Shown: positions 22,023 through 30,238 of the stretch, piece by piece
How positions within the stretch are numbered: position 1 is the stretch's first letter
Layout of the letters: each line of letters opens with the position of its first letter
Assembly (NCBI GenBank): GCA_016710435.1
Contig: JADJVV010000045.1
Location: 1 to 31,871 of the forward strand
Length of the DNA: 31,871 nucleotides
Source of the DNA: Hyphomicrobiales bacterium
Lineage (GTDB): Bacteria > Pseudomonadota > Alphaproteobacteria > Rhizobiales > Aestuariivirgaceae
Direction of reading: 5' to 3'
Position numbers and translations under genes: made by a program
Notes under the pieces: generated by a model
What the model was told of the DNA's origin: nothing
The model's input: the letters and a program-made list of their open reading frames with translations, nothing else
Databases searched by the model: none

Positions 22023-22571
22023 ATGTGTGCCCACCGTTCTCTGCGTTTAATTCGGCTGATAGTCATTTGCCCTACTCCATATTCAGATGCGATAACATGC
22101 TGTGGCCTGGCGTCTGCGCGGATTCTAAGTACCTGTTCTGCGTTAAGAGGAGACAGGCGCTCTTTGTGTTGGGTGGTAAGAGGGCGCCCTTTGTTGGCCG
22201 CCAGTAGCGCCGCTGCTGCCGCGGGCGGCATCCCTCTTTACCGAAGCGAGGGTGCGCCGCACCGCGCGGCATGCGTTCAGGGTGGGTTATTGCAGGGCTC
22301 GGCGGCCTGCGCCCTCTGGCGTCTTTATCATGCTCGTTATCCAGCTGCGTACCAACATATAGATGTCGCGGATTGCACACATGGGAGTGTCGCACCTGTG
22401 TAGTACCCACAGCCCTGAAGGTATTGGCCCCACATACACCGTGTAGTAGTGCCGGTGGGCTCGAACAGTCTTACCCCGCACTTTCAGCTTCCCGTAGCCG
22501 TCTTGGCCGGGCTTACCTGAGAATATCCAGCAGCCAGTATTGCTAATGGTGTGGAAGTCTAGCGAAGCCAT
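22019..22571 (-). CDS. Free-standing HNH endonuclease, about 183 aa, two frameshifts
   Basis: The N-terminal part, MASLDFHTISNTGCWIFSGK with GYGKLKVRGKTVRAHRHYYT, then VLHRCDTPMC, is the HNH_3-type core (GCW...GYG...AHR...H.CD.P.C). The frame shifts near 22385, continuing NPRHLYVGTQLDNEHDKDAR. A second shift near 22200 leads to a C-terminal helix-turn-helix (LNAEQVLRIRADARPQHVIA, then SEYGVGQMTISRIKRRERWA), a common DNA-recognition tail of phage homing nucleases. The stop is TGA 22019-22021. The gene lies between two phage genes, overlaps the DHH gene end by 13 bases, and is probably an independent mobile nuclease gene. Confidence 0.75.
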
Positions 22572-23491
22572 GATAGGAGCACTTGTATGTCTATTTCCAT
22601 ACCGCTTGCATTTCGATGTCCGCCGCCGCCGAACGCCTTGGCGACAGCGCTGACATCGTAGTCACCATTAGAGCGCAGCGAGCAGTTGGCTACCATCTTG
22701 GTCTGGTTCAGGGTCCAGCACAGGCCGAAGGTGCCACTTTGCACAGCGAGTTCGTGGCCGACATCAGAGGTCAGGTGCGGCGGGCAGTTGGCGGCGAGGC
22801 CAGGCAGGTTGAATTGATATTCGATCTCGACCCCATCCACCAACTTCCAGACAGAGCACTTCCTGGCGCCGCCCTTCACTACACTCTGCACGTTCTGGTC
22901 GTGGGCGCGCAGGATGGCAGCGCCCTCGTGAATCATCCCCTCGGCATCGGAGTCCTGCGCAAAGTTATCCCGCCACTGCGCGAACGACCACGGCGCGTAG
23001 CTCCACAGCGCCTTGCTGAACTCCTTGGTGCCATCGATCCGGAACTGCCAGCGATCGTAGTCGTCGATATGTTGGATCAACTTGGGAACCTCGGTGCCGG
23101 GGCAGAAGTATTCCCAGGCGATCAGGGCGCCGGACCTGTTGTTGTCGAGAACAATGTAGGCGTCTTTTGCGCCGCCGAATGACTGGTAGAAGTCGCGTTC
23201 CCCGTCGTCGCACCACATTTGGAATGCAGATAGGTGGTGATCAAGCCAGACGACACGCTTGGCCGACGCGAACAAGGCGTCCATCACTTCGCGCGGGAAG
23301 CTGAAGTCGAGGATGTAGACGTCGTTGTCTTTTGCAGCCAGCGAGACTTTCATGTCGAAGTCCGCCGGCGTCGTAACTTCGCCGTATCGGCACGCCACGT
23401 AGTCGGCGCTGTCACCCAGCCGGAGCCAGGCCGCGAAGGCGGCGCCGAATCCGTCGGCACAGTTGGCATGATAAATCACTAATGGCTTCAT
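22559..23491 (-). CDS. DHH/DHHA1-family phosphoesterase, 310 aa
   Basis: The N-terminal domain begins MKPLVIYHANCADGFGAAFA (HxxCADG metal motif), with VYILDFSFPREV and VVWLDHHLSAF (the DHH signature at about 98-100). The C-terminal DHHA1 part has VSAVAKAFGGGGHRNASGME, the conserved GGGHxxASG. These enzymes are Mn-dependent phosphodiesterases of short oligonucleotides or cyclic dinucleotides (RecJ and NrnA/NrnB relatives). In a phage it could degrade nanoRNA, or signalling nucleotides used in host defence; the substrate cannot be read from sequence. The frame is intact. Confidence 0.82.
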   Translation of the reverse strand: MKPLVIYHANCADGFGAAFAAWLRLGDSADYVACRYGEVTTPADFDMKVSLAAKDNDVYILDFSFPREVMDALFASAKRVVWLDHHLSAFQMWCDDGERDFYQSFGGAKDAYIVLDNNRSGALIAWEYFCPGTEVPKLIQHIDDYDRWQFRIDGTKEFSKALWSYAPWSFAQWRDNFAQDSDAEGMIHEGAAILRAHDQNVQSVVKGGARKCSVWKLVDGVEIEYQFNLPGLAANCPPHLTSDVGHELAVQSGTFGLCWTLNQTKMVANCSLRSNGDYDVSAVAKAFGGGGHRNASGMEIDIQVLLSWLR

Positions 23492-23493
23492 TC

Positions 23494-23685
23494 TTAGTCT
23501 CCGTCGTTATCCCAACACTCGATGTCCGCATCGGCCGCCGCTGCCGGGTCGGTGCTCAGTCCGGCGCCGCATTCCAGTTCTACTTCCAGCGCGATCTCGG
23601 CGGACTCCCGCGCCTGTTCTGGGGTCATGCTGCCGCGGGCCTGGTAGCGCGCCGCGCACAGCCTCAACCATTCATAGCTGTCCAT
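23494..23685 (-). CDS. Small acidic hypothetical protein, 63 aa
   Basis: ATG 23685 has GAGGG upstream and is preferred over ATG 23703. The sequence MDSYEWLRLCAARYQARGSM is followed by PEQARESAEIALEVELECGA and a very acidic end DADIECWDNDGD. This is a two-helix arrangement common in small phage proteins of unknown function. It sits between the dNMP kinase and DHH genes. Confidence 0.5.
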   Translation of the reverse strand: MDSYEWLRLCAARYQARGSMTPEQARESAEIALEVELECGAGLSTDPAAAADADIECWDNDGD

Positions 23686-23695
23686 GTTGTTGCCC

Positions 23696-24418
23696 TCACC
23701 CATCCAAGTTGTCGAAGTCCGGAAACTGCGGCTCCGTCATCGGTGCCGGCGGCTCCATGCGGACGAACCTGGCGGCAGACGACAGCAACTGGTCGACGCC
23801 CTTGTGCAGGTACTCCAGCGTGTGGTAGTTGAATATCTCGCGCTCACCGGCGAGCACCGGCAGCGGGTTCTCGGATTCGTGGGCACAGACGGCGGCGACG
23901 GAGTCCCTGTAGACGTGCCACACGTTGCCGCCGCACATGTGCACCCACTCCCGCTCGTTCGCAAACCGCACATCGGAGCACACGAAGAGCTGCGGCACGA
24001 ATTCGGGGTACAGCGCCTGACTACGCACCCGGTCGATCCAGATATCGGCCCGGTCAAGCCAGTAGCCAAGGTTCTGGGCGCGCCTGAATTCACTCCCCCA
24101 CCACTGGAGAACCTGACGGGGCGACAGCGGGAGGGCGTCAAGGTCGAAGTAACTGTCGTGATGCCACTTGGCAATCTCAGCGCGTGCGATGGGGACGAAT
24201 CCAGCGTCGAAACAATGCCGGAGCGCCAGCGCGGAGCACGGCTCCTCCTTCGTGTCGCGGTCGCGCAGCAGGCCGTCAACGACGCCGAACGCCGCCGCCA
24301 CTTCGCGGCGCAGGGCGTCGGCGAAACTGAACTTGATGAAGCCATAGTGCCGCACGAGATAGTCTGCGACTGAATCTTTCCCGCTTCCTGCTTTTCCTGC
24401 CAGGCCGATCAAAATCAT
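23696..24418 (-). CDS. Deoxynucleoside monophosphate kinase, 240 aa
   Basis: The enzyme phosphorylates dNMPs to dNDPs with ATP and so feeds the phage DNA polymerase. MILIGLAGKAGSGKDSVADY carries the P-loop GKAGSGKDS. FIKFSFADALRREVAAAFGV matches the KxSFAxPLK region of phage dNMP kinases. RQVLQWWGSEFRRAQNLGYW and VCSDVRFANEREWV (VRFxNE) are further family motifs. The length matches T4 gp1-like enzymes. ATG 24418 overlaps the polymerase stop (ATGA), coupling precursor supply with the polymerase. Confidence 0.85.
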   Translation of the reverse strand: MILIGLAGKAGSGKDSVADYLVRHYGFIKFSFADALRREVAAAFGVVDGLLRDRDTKEEPCSALALRHCFDAGFVPIARAEIAKWHHDSYFDLDALPLSPRQVLQWWGSEFRRAQNLGYWLDRADIWIDRVRSQALYPEFVPQLFVCSDVRFANEREWVHMCGGNVWHVYRDSVAAVCAHESENPLPVLAGEREIFNYHTLEYLHKGVDQLLSSAARFVRMEPPAPMTEPQFPDFDNLDG

Positions 24419-26504
24419 GATGCCCCCTTCAATGTGTCTCCAATTTTACCTTCGCCGATGAGCGGCAGCCCTGGCGCCCAGTCTGGCGTCCTGCTCATCT
24501 CCTGAACCATGAACGCCAGCGCGTCCGCCGCCGCGTCTTCTGGTACTACAGTCACGACGTCGTCATAGGTGGACAGGGCCACTATCAATAAGTTCCTGAT
24601 CTCCAGCAGTTGCCGACTAACGATGCAGTAGTGGATGCACTGCACGGTGTTTTCGACCAACTTGGCGCCAAAAAGTTTCAACCGGTTGCGACCATTGAAG
24701 TAACTGGCCTGGCCGTGCTCGTCGCGCGAGATGCCGTCGTATCGCATGGCCAAGCCGTTGGGCATCCAGATCTTGTCCTTGGCGGTACGCATGACGCCGT
24801 GCGCGCCGAACACCATCTCACGGCCGGCAATCATGGCGTCAATGGCCTGCTCCATGAGCCCCAGTAGGCGACAATCTTGTCCATCCTGGCGCGGTACCGA
24901 TCAATCAGCGCATTAGTCACGGCGGCGTGGATGAGCATATCGTTTAGGTTTAAACGACTTGGTAACTCGGATACCGCCTTCACCTTGCCGGGGTTGTTGA
25001 GGAAACGACTCGGGTCGACTTGCAGGGTCTCCATGTCGGCCATCCCGAACTGGATGGGAGGCGCCCCCAGCATGCCCTTGAGCAGCTCGGCGCTGGCTTT
25101 CAGGTACCCCATTCCGAAGCCGCATCCCAGAATTTGAACCTTGCCTAGTTGGCCAGGTATGTGGTCAGGCGCCACAACCTTTCCGTCTGGCTGAACTATT
25201 TTCAGTTTCCGATCAACCGGCCGGCCATAAATGACTGATGCGTGCTCGCTGTAGACGTCGCGACCCTGGGCAAACGCCTCCACGAGGTCGTGCTGGCCAG
25301 CCAGCCAGGGCTGTGATGCGGGCTTCCCCCTGCCCCGAGTCGGCCGTGATGATCTTGTGGCCGGGCGGCGCCATGATGGACGCCGCGATGACCGAGAGTT
25401 CGGGCCGGTTCTCGTTGTGCTTCGACGAGATGTTGAGCCAGTTCATCTTGTCGCCGCCGCCCATGCGGAACGTGTGCGCGGCGCCGTAGGACACGTAGAC
25501 AGGCATCGCGCCGCGCTCGGCGCACTGCTGGTACCGTGCGGCTCGCGTTTCGACGATGTTCGATTTCACGGCTATGCGCGCCTCGGCGATGCACCGGACC
25601 TCCTCGTCTTCGTCCTCCAGCAGATCCTGCATGCCGGGGTCCGTCTTGGCGAAGGCGTAGATCTGCTCGCCGGTCGTGGGACTGGTCTTTACAGGCGGCT
25701 CGACGCCGTACTCCCGCAGCAGGGCGGCGAGCTTGTCGTTGGACCCCACGATCTTCTTGTCGACGCGGTGCCCGCGCACTTCTTGCACGGCAGCACGAGG
25801 TCGGGCGAGATGGCCTGGGTTCGGTCGGCGCCATCGCCGCCGCACACTGGGCACAGCATGCCGATGCGCCGCAGCACGTCGATCTTGCGCCGGCGCTCCG
25901 TCGCTACCGCGCCGCGGAGCCTGTCGACGTCGCCCAGGAATACCGGCTCGGTGAACATACGCACTACGGTATCGATGACTTGCAACTCCGCCGCCGGCAT
26001 CTGCTCCAGGAATATCTGCGCCAGGTCGTAGGTACGCTCGCAGTCGTTGACAGAGTAGGCGCCGTACTCCGCCCGCTCTTCCCTGCTGAAGTCGGCGGCG
26101 CGCTTGCCCTTGGCGAACGTCACGTAGTCGCCCTGGCGACCGGGCAGGTGGCGGATGCAGAGGTCGTGCAGCGAGTTGCCGGCTTTCGGGCCGTCGAGCA
26201 CGCGCGCCATGCTCAGCGTGTCGATGTGCATGGCCGGCCGGATGCCGTGGTGATGGGAGAGGGATGAGGCCGTCGAAGTGGCTGTGATGACAAATGAGTG
26301 CCGTGTCGGCCCAGTCCACTTCTTCTCGCAGGAACGCGGCGGCGCGGTCGGGTAGCAGCCAGAACGCCTGGTGTCGTTCACCTTGACGCCCAGCAGGATC
26401 TCCTCGAAACGGCCATCACGGACATACGCCTCCGTCGTCATGTTCGACAGCGTGTAGTCGGCGGCGTAGTATGTCTCGAAATCGCATACTATGGTATCCA
26501 TCAT
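24415..26504 (-). CDS. polA: Family A DNA polymerase with 3'-5' exonuclease domain, about 695 aa, about five frameshifts
   Basis: This is the main replicative DNA polymerase candidate. The N-terminal MMDTIVCDFETYYAADYTLS holds exonuclease motif I (DFET). DWADTALICHHSHFDGLI is near Exo II. EYGAYSVNDCERTYDLAQIF is Exo III-like. CPVCGGDGADR with a later CKKC is a zinc-ribbon-like insertion. Polymerase motif A is KIITADSGQGEARI, motif B lies around LGKVQILGCGFGMGYLKASA, and motif C is STYDDVVTVVPE. Frameshifts near 26370, 26262, 25770, 25310 and 24855 split it; several are one-base changes in C or G runs (for example GCCCTGG for GCCTGG). As written, only fragments are encoded, but the joined protein is complete. 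Confidence 0.8.
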
Positions 26505-26782
26505 GCCGCATGTACCTCGCAGTAGTCAGGGCCTCGCGTGGCACACTCGCAGGCACCCGGCCCGTCACGATGATAGAGTTTAGGCGGCTGACATATACGT
26601 CGCCCGCCTTTAGTGACGACCCACATGCACATGTCGGGCGTGCGGTCCGCCTTCTCGCCGTCCTCAACCCCAGCGCGGTAGGCCAGCGCGATGACGTGCG
26701 CCAGGGCGGCGTCCATGCGGAACCGCGCGGCGGGGTCCGCGACCAGGAACCGCGCGAACTCGGCGCGCATGTCGTCTAGCAT
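26501..26782 (-). CDS. Hypothetical protein, 93 aa
   Basis: ATG 26782 forms a TGATG overlap with the previous stop; ATG 26791 is in frame. The sequence MLDDMRAEFARFLVADPAAR is followed by MDAALAHVIALAYRAGVEDG (helical), a Cys-containing middle (DMCMWVVTKGGRRICQPPKL) and CECATRGPDYCEVHAA. Five or more cysteines in the C-terminal half suggest metal binding. It directly precedes the polymerase gene with an ATGA overlap. Confidence 0.5.
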   Translation of the reverse strand: MLDDMRAEFARFLVADPAARFRMDAALAHVIALAYRAGVEDGEKADRTPDMCMWVVTKGGRRICQPPKLYHRDGPGACECATRGPDYCEVHAA

Positions 26783-27000
26783 CAGGGGCATGATTCGTCC
26801 AGACCATCAGCCATGCGGAGCAGCATAAACCGAATAGGCTCGCCCTCGCCGTAGACATGGGCGACCTGTTCGGCCGCCTCTCTCAGTATCGCAACCTGCG
26901 CGGCGCGGAGTTGGTCGGCAATTTTGCACTTTCCATCTGACACGCAAGGCTTGCAGATAAGCCAAGGCGAGTCATTAGATGCGCACTCATTAGGGATCAT
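26782..27000 (-). CDS. Hypothetical protein, 72 aa
   Basis: The sequence MIPNECASNDSPWLICKPCV, then SDGKCKIADQLRAAQVAILR and EQVAHVYGEGEPIRFMLLRM, has four cysteines near the N-terminus (a zinc-ribbon-like ICKPC unit) followed by two helices. ATGA overlaps occur upstream. No family recognised. Confidence 0.5.
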   Translation of the reverse strand: MIPNECASNDSPWLICKPCVSDGKCKIADQLRAAQVAILREAAEQVAHVYGEGEPIRFMLLRMADGLDESCP

Positions 27001-27251
27001 GTCTGCTCCGGCATGGCCTTGGGGTCGTCGTAGATCTGCTGCTGGTCGCTAGTCATCGCGTCGCCCTCCCGGTGCCTGACGTGTGGTGGCGGTGCCAGAC
27101 CTGATAGAACAGATCCTGCATGGCGGCGCGCGGCGGCGTCGGCGGCCTGTAGGGCGCGCGTGGGATCAGTCTCGATCAGTTCCATGCAGCGGCTGAGGTT
27201 GCGGTCGACGGCGGCGCGCGTGGCGGCGAGGTCTGGGGTTGGCCACGTCAT
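26997..27251 (-). CDS. Hypothetical protein, 84 aa (possibly two genes joined)
   Basis: ATG 27251 gives MTWPTPDLAATRAAVDRNLS, then CMELIETDPTRALQAADAAA, a helical protein. The C-terminal part from about residue 55 changes character and contains an internal ATG (MTSDQQQIYDDPKAMPEQT). An undetected indel could have fused two small genes here. The end overlaps the next gene by ATGA. Confidence 0.45.
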   Translation of the reverse strand: MTWPTPDLAATRAAVDRNLSRCMELIETDPTRALQAADAAARRHAGSVLSGLAPPPHVRHREGDAMTSDQQQIYDDPKAMPEQT

Positions 27252-27284
27252 GTTGTTACCCTTCGGTGTTCGTTCATTCTTCCC

Positions 27285-27542
27285 TCACTCATCAGTTGAT
27301 AACAGGCCAATGGCCTCTTGTTCTTCCAGCACTCCGACCGCGAGGCCGTCATTTAGTTCCGCGACCGCTCGCACGGCTTCGGTCTCGGCTTCTACCGTGC
27401 GGTCGCGCAGGTGGGTCTTTACGGGGTCGTGGTGGCTGCCCCGGCGTCGCCACCAGCACGACTCGCCGCCAGGTCTGTACTCGCCGGGGTCGGTGTCGAC
27501 GTCGGCCTCTTCAGCTTTCAGGTAGTCCGATAACATCGTCAT
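27285..27542 (-). CDS. Hypothetical acidic protein, 85 aa
   Basis: ATG 27542 overlaps the previous stop (TGATG); ATG 27554 is an in-frame alternative. The sequence MTMLSDYLKAEEADVDTDPG leads to a basic centre (GGESCWWRRRGSHHDPVKTH) and an acidic helical end (AETEAVRAVAELNDGLAVGV). No family recognised. Confidence 0.45.
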   Translation of the reverse strand: MTMLSDYLKAEEADVDTDPGEYRPGGESCWWRRRGSHHDPVKTHLRDRTVEAETEAVRAVAELNDGLAVGVLEEQEAIGLLSTDE

Positions 27543-27758
27543 CACGTCCTCCATTTCTTGAGTAGGCTGTCGATCGACAGCGAGTCGGGCTGCCCAGCCT
27601 CTCTCGTCGCCGGGCGTGGCGCTGCCGCACCTGCATCAGCAGCAGGTCGGCCTGCTGTTGTCAGGTCAGGCGCCGGCGTGTCGGCGGCCGCGGGCCACAT
27701 GCTAGCCGCTGGGAGTACCAGGGCTATCGAGACGTTCGGGCAGTGTCGTCGGCTTCAT
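27542..27758 (-). CDS. Hypothetical Ala/Pro-rich protein, about 72 aa, one frameshift
   Basis: From ATG 27758 (MKPTTLPERLDSPGTPSG) the frame meets TAG at about 27704. Shifting one base there continues SMWPAAADTPAPDLTTAGRP to DSLSIDSLLKKWRT and TGA 27542-27544. The short C-terminal helix (IDSLLKKW) after a disordered Ala/Pro stretch looks like a genuine phage protein end. Function unknown. Confidence 0.35.
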
Positions 27759-27815
27759 CAGGATTGCGTGGAGTCGGTGCGGTAGAGTTATACGCCAGAT
27801 GGCGAACACATCACG

Positions 27816-27948
27816 TTAGACCCCCCAGCCGCCGAGCATCAGCTTCAGCCGGTCCATCATCATGGCGCTCTCTTGGCTTCCCGTTCTCGAGGCCGAGCGC
27901 AACGCACTTTCCATATGCCCAACCGACAGCTTCGGCATCAACAGACAT
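27816..27948 (-). CDS. Hypothetical small protein, about 44 aa, one frameshift
   Basis: ATG 27948 gives MSVDAEAVGWAYGKCVALGL, then ENGKPRE. A shift near 27873 joins SAMMMDRLKLMLGGWGV, with its stop inside GTCTAAC (27815-27821 on the - strand). Two helices are predicted. An alternative unshifted frame runs back to 28118 but has poor composition. Function unknown. Confidence 0.35.
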
Positions 27949-27984
27949 CGCGTGCTCAACGGCGCAGCCTCGCTGAACTCCACG

Positions 27985-28228
27985 TTAGCCATCATTGGCG
28001 AGTACAGCATGGGCGACCAAGACTTCGGGATAGCACGCCAGTTCCAACGGTCGCGCCAGTCCATCCGAGCATTGCCGCAAAATCTTCCCTGATCGTTATT
28101 CCGTCTTCGACCACCCACGCCACAACTTCATTACTGCGCAGTCGGCATATCTCAGCGCATAGCGCCTCAACTCATTCTCCGTCTGCGCCACCGATGCGCT
28201 GTGCAATCGCAATTTCTAAAATGTCCAT
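27985..28228 (-). CDS. Hypothetical small protein, about 81 aa, two or three frameshifts
   Basis: ATG 28228 with GGAGAG upstream gives MDILEIAIAQRIGGADGE. Further pieces in other frames join as NELRRYALRYADCAVM, VVAWVVEDGITIREDFAAML and LARPLELACYPEVLVAHAVL, ending ANDG with TAA inside GGCTAAC at 27984-27990. Each piece is protein-like and the order is consistent, but several indels must be assumed. Function unknown. Confidence 0.35.
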
Positions 28229-28245
28229 TTCTCTCCGAACATGAT

Positions 28246-28325
28246 GGCTAACCCGGCGTTTCCAGCGGAGGCTGCGCCATGCTAGCCGCTGCCGAACTTG
28301 GCGCCGGTCACCTAGATCGTTAGCG
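28246..28325. repeat. attC-like recombination site candidate 1
   Basis: On the + strand the site opens GGCTAAC and closes GTTAGCG, so GCTAAC and GTTAGC are complementary. Inside are CGTTTCCAGCGGAG and, after GCTGCGCCATGCTAG, the complementary CCGCT. This is the core-arm-loop-arm-core layout of integron attC sites, and the left arm matches that of the site at 29115-29181. The stop codon of the neighbouring - strand gene lies in the right core. Pattern reading only. Confidence 0.3.
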
Positions 28326-29094
28326 GTCACGGTATTCAGCCGCCATGCGCGCCATTTCCAAGCCCCTCGCCGTTGAGCTTCGCATCGTCCCGGCACCGAG
28401 GTAGGCAGGCAATCGCGCCGCTCCGTTCGCGTCAATCACCATGCTTGGCGCCCATCCGGGGCCGTTGATGAACTTCAACCACGTTTCAACGCTGCTGCCT
28501 TTGTCGGCACCCCATCGCGTTCCGGCCATGTGCTGCGCCAATTCTTCTGGCGTGGCGAACACCGGGGAAATCGGGCTGCCTTCGCTGACAGTCTCCCAAA
28601 TCTGGTAGCCGTCGCCAGTAGGCGGCTCGCTGCGCGTCCAGTCGTCTGCCGCCTGCTCGGCTTCCGGAGAATCCCAGATCGTCCCGTTACCGTTGCATTC
28701 CTGGCGTCCCCCACTCTTCCGGCAGTCCCGCTGCTGCAATGATCTTCTTCGTCGCAGACCATTTGTCGCAGGCGTCGTGCCCGATGAAGGGCGGTGTGCG
28801 GCCAGCAAGGCCAGCAGTCAGTTCTGCCATGTCCGCGCCGCACGTCTTTCCTTGCGTGCTGTAAAGTGGTGCCTCGCACAAGTAGGTGGCATGCGCCTCT
28901 CTCAGCGCGTCGGTTCCTGACAGCATCAGCAGCGACACAAGGTCGCCAAGGCGCTGGCTTGCCGTTGTGGCTCCGCTGCCACTGCAAGCGGCGCAATTGC
29001 GACTCTTCGCGTAGTGCGGGTTCAGGTAACCACTCCACGGCTTGTCCATCGGCCACTGAAAATCCAACGGCACGCGCTTCAGTTCTCTTCCCAT
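28320..29094 (-). CDS. Conserved hypothetical protein, about 257 aa, one frameshift
   Basis: ATG 29094 has AAGGAG upstream. The sequence MGRELKRVPLDFQWPMDKPW has a CAACSGSG zinc-ribbon-like start, then QRLGDLVSLLMLSGTDALRE and FIGHDACDKWSATKKIIAAA. The frame shifts near 28695 and continues CNGNGTIWDSPEAEQAADDW, PPTGDGYQIWETVSEGSPIS, PVFATPEELAQHMAG and a C-terminal WLKFINGPGWAPSMV. The paired CxxC units suggest a split zinc ribbon. It resembles a protein family common in phages and mobile elements, function unknown. It is the only sizeable gene between the two attC-like sites. Confidence 0.65.
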
Positions 29095-29114
29095 CGTCTT
29101 CTCCTTAAAATGCG

Positions 29115-29181
29115 TTCTAACTAATCGTTCCAGCGGAGCCACGCGATAATGCCGCTCAGCCCCTCAACTCAAACGTTGGGC
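29115..29181. repeat. attC-like recombination site candidate 2
   Basis: The + strand reads TTCTAAC, then TAATCGTTCCAGCGGAG, a spacer, GCCGCT, and TCAACTCAAAC before GTTGGGC. Typical integron attC sites have TAAC, an AATTCGTTCAAGC-like left arm, a central spacer, a CTTAACTCAAGC-like right arm and a GTTRRRY core, so the resemblance is close. The 67-bp length is within the attC range. It lies just upstream of the start of the 28320-29094 gene. Confidence 0.4.
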
Positions 29182-29431
29182 GTCACCAGTCCACGCGGGC
29201 CACGCTTCAACCCGGCGACGCCATAGCGCTGCGCAACTTCGTCGGGGCGCGCAAACCCCTACCGTCCCGGCTCTACGCTCTATAAAATGGCCGGCATTTC
29301 AGCCGGTGCCGCGCTAGGCCCGCAGCAAGCCGGTAGTGGCCATGATTGCCTCCATCAGTTGTTGTTCGCGTCCTGCGATTCATTTCGCCGCCCAACCCGT
29401 CGGTCCACACGGCCGCCTTCGGCGCCGAACA
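29182..29431. other. Non-coding gap with a small hairpin
   Basis: No convincing protein is encoded on either strand. CCGGC (29291-29295) and GCCGG (29302-29306) can pair. Read on the - strand the stem is followed by CCATTTTATAG, which could be a weak terminator for the gene at 29432-30035. No promoter stood out. Confidence 0.35.
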
Positions 29432-30035
29432 TTATGTTGACTCCAGTATGGCGTCAAGGTGGGCGAGCGTCTCTACGCCAGCATCTTCCAATCTGTCGAG
29501 GAGGGCCAGCGCGGTGTTCAACTCGTCGACGGTGTTGATGTCGGCGTCGTCGAGCCGGGACAGGAGGGGAGCGCGGCGGAGATTGTCGACGGTGTTGATG
29601 TCGGCGTCGGCCAGCGCGTCGATCATCTTGACTGTGGTGTCCGGGTTCTCGATGTCCAGCTCGGCGGGCCCCAGGGCGGCGATGCTGGCCGGCGTGAAAG
29701 CCCGCCTCTTCCACTGCCTCAAGGATGGCGCACTCGTCGTCACTAGGTTGCAGCCGTTCAACGCAGTCGACAAGCCACATGAGGTCATCCGGCAGTTCGG
29801 GCGCGCCAGCGTTCAGGACGTGCTCGGTGCCCATGTTGTTGAACAGTGTGGCGGTGATCATGTCCATATCCTCTTGGCTGATTTTTACAACGGCGGGCGC
29901 GGGCGTACATGTAGCGCGTATCTGTCGGGCTTCGTCGCAGTAGTGGACTGCCCCCACGTCGCCGGCGGCAGTTAATTCGAAACAGGACCAGCACAGGTCG
30001 CCGATAACGACGTTGTCCGCGGTTCTGGGTTTCAT
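29432..30035 (-). CDS. Hypothetical protein with internal helical repeats, about 200 aa, one frameshift
   Basis: ATG 30035 (MKPRTADNVVIGDLCWSCFE) overlaps the previous stop. The N-terminal part has CWSC and later cysteines. The middle is acidic (MDMITATLFNNMGTEHVLNA). Near 29698 the frame shifts and continues ASIAALGPAELDIENPDTTV. The C-terminal third has three related units: ADINTVDNLRRAPLLSRLDD, ADINTVDELNTALALLDRLE and AGVETLAHLDAIL. Two of them share a 25-bp identical DNA stretch (29525-29549 and 29585-29609). It looks like a short helical repeat protein. Function unknown. Confidence 0.55.
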
Positions 30036-30238
30036 GGTTCCCCTTTCGTTGTGGGCGCGGCTTCGCCTTGAATACGTTCTGACACCATCGCATCAAATGA
30101 GTTCCACCTGCCCGTGCGCTTCATCACAGGCGACGCTGATGCGCTGCCGCGAGTCCGATACGGCGCAGCGATCGTGCAGGCACTCGGCGAGGCGCGGCCG
30201 TGCGCGATTATGGCGTGGTAGTGCGCGACGGCGCTCAT
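30032..30238 (-). CDS. Hypothetical protein, 68 aa
   Basis: The sequence MSAVAHYHAIIAHGRASPSA, then CTIAAPYRTRGSASASPVMK and WNSFDAMVSERIQGEAAP. It is basic and Ser/Ala-rich with no recognised motif. ATGA overlaps at both ends support it as a gene; composition alone would not. Confidence 0.45.
   Translation of the reverse strand: MSAVAHYHAIIAHGRASPSACTIAAPYRTRGSASASPVMKRTGRWNSFDAMVSERIQGEAAPTTKGEP

Noticed and set aside
27815..27990. Further attC sites at GTTAGAC (27815) and GTTAGCC (27984)
   Set aside because: The cores and stop overlaps are suggestive, but no convincing complementary arms could be paired, and the next gene starts only 57 bases from the 27815 core.
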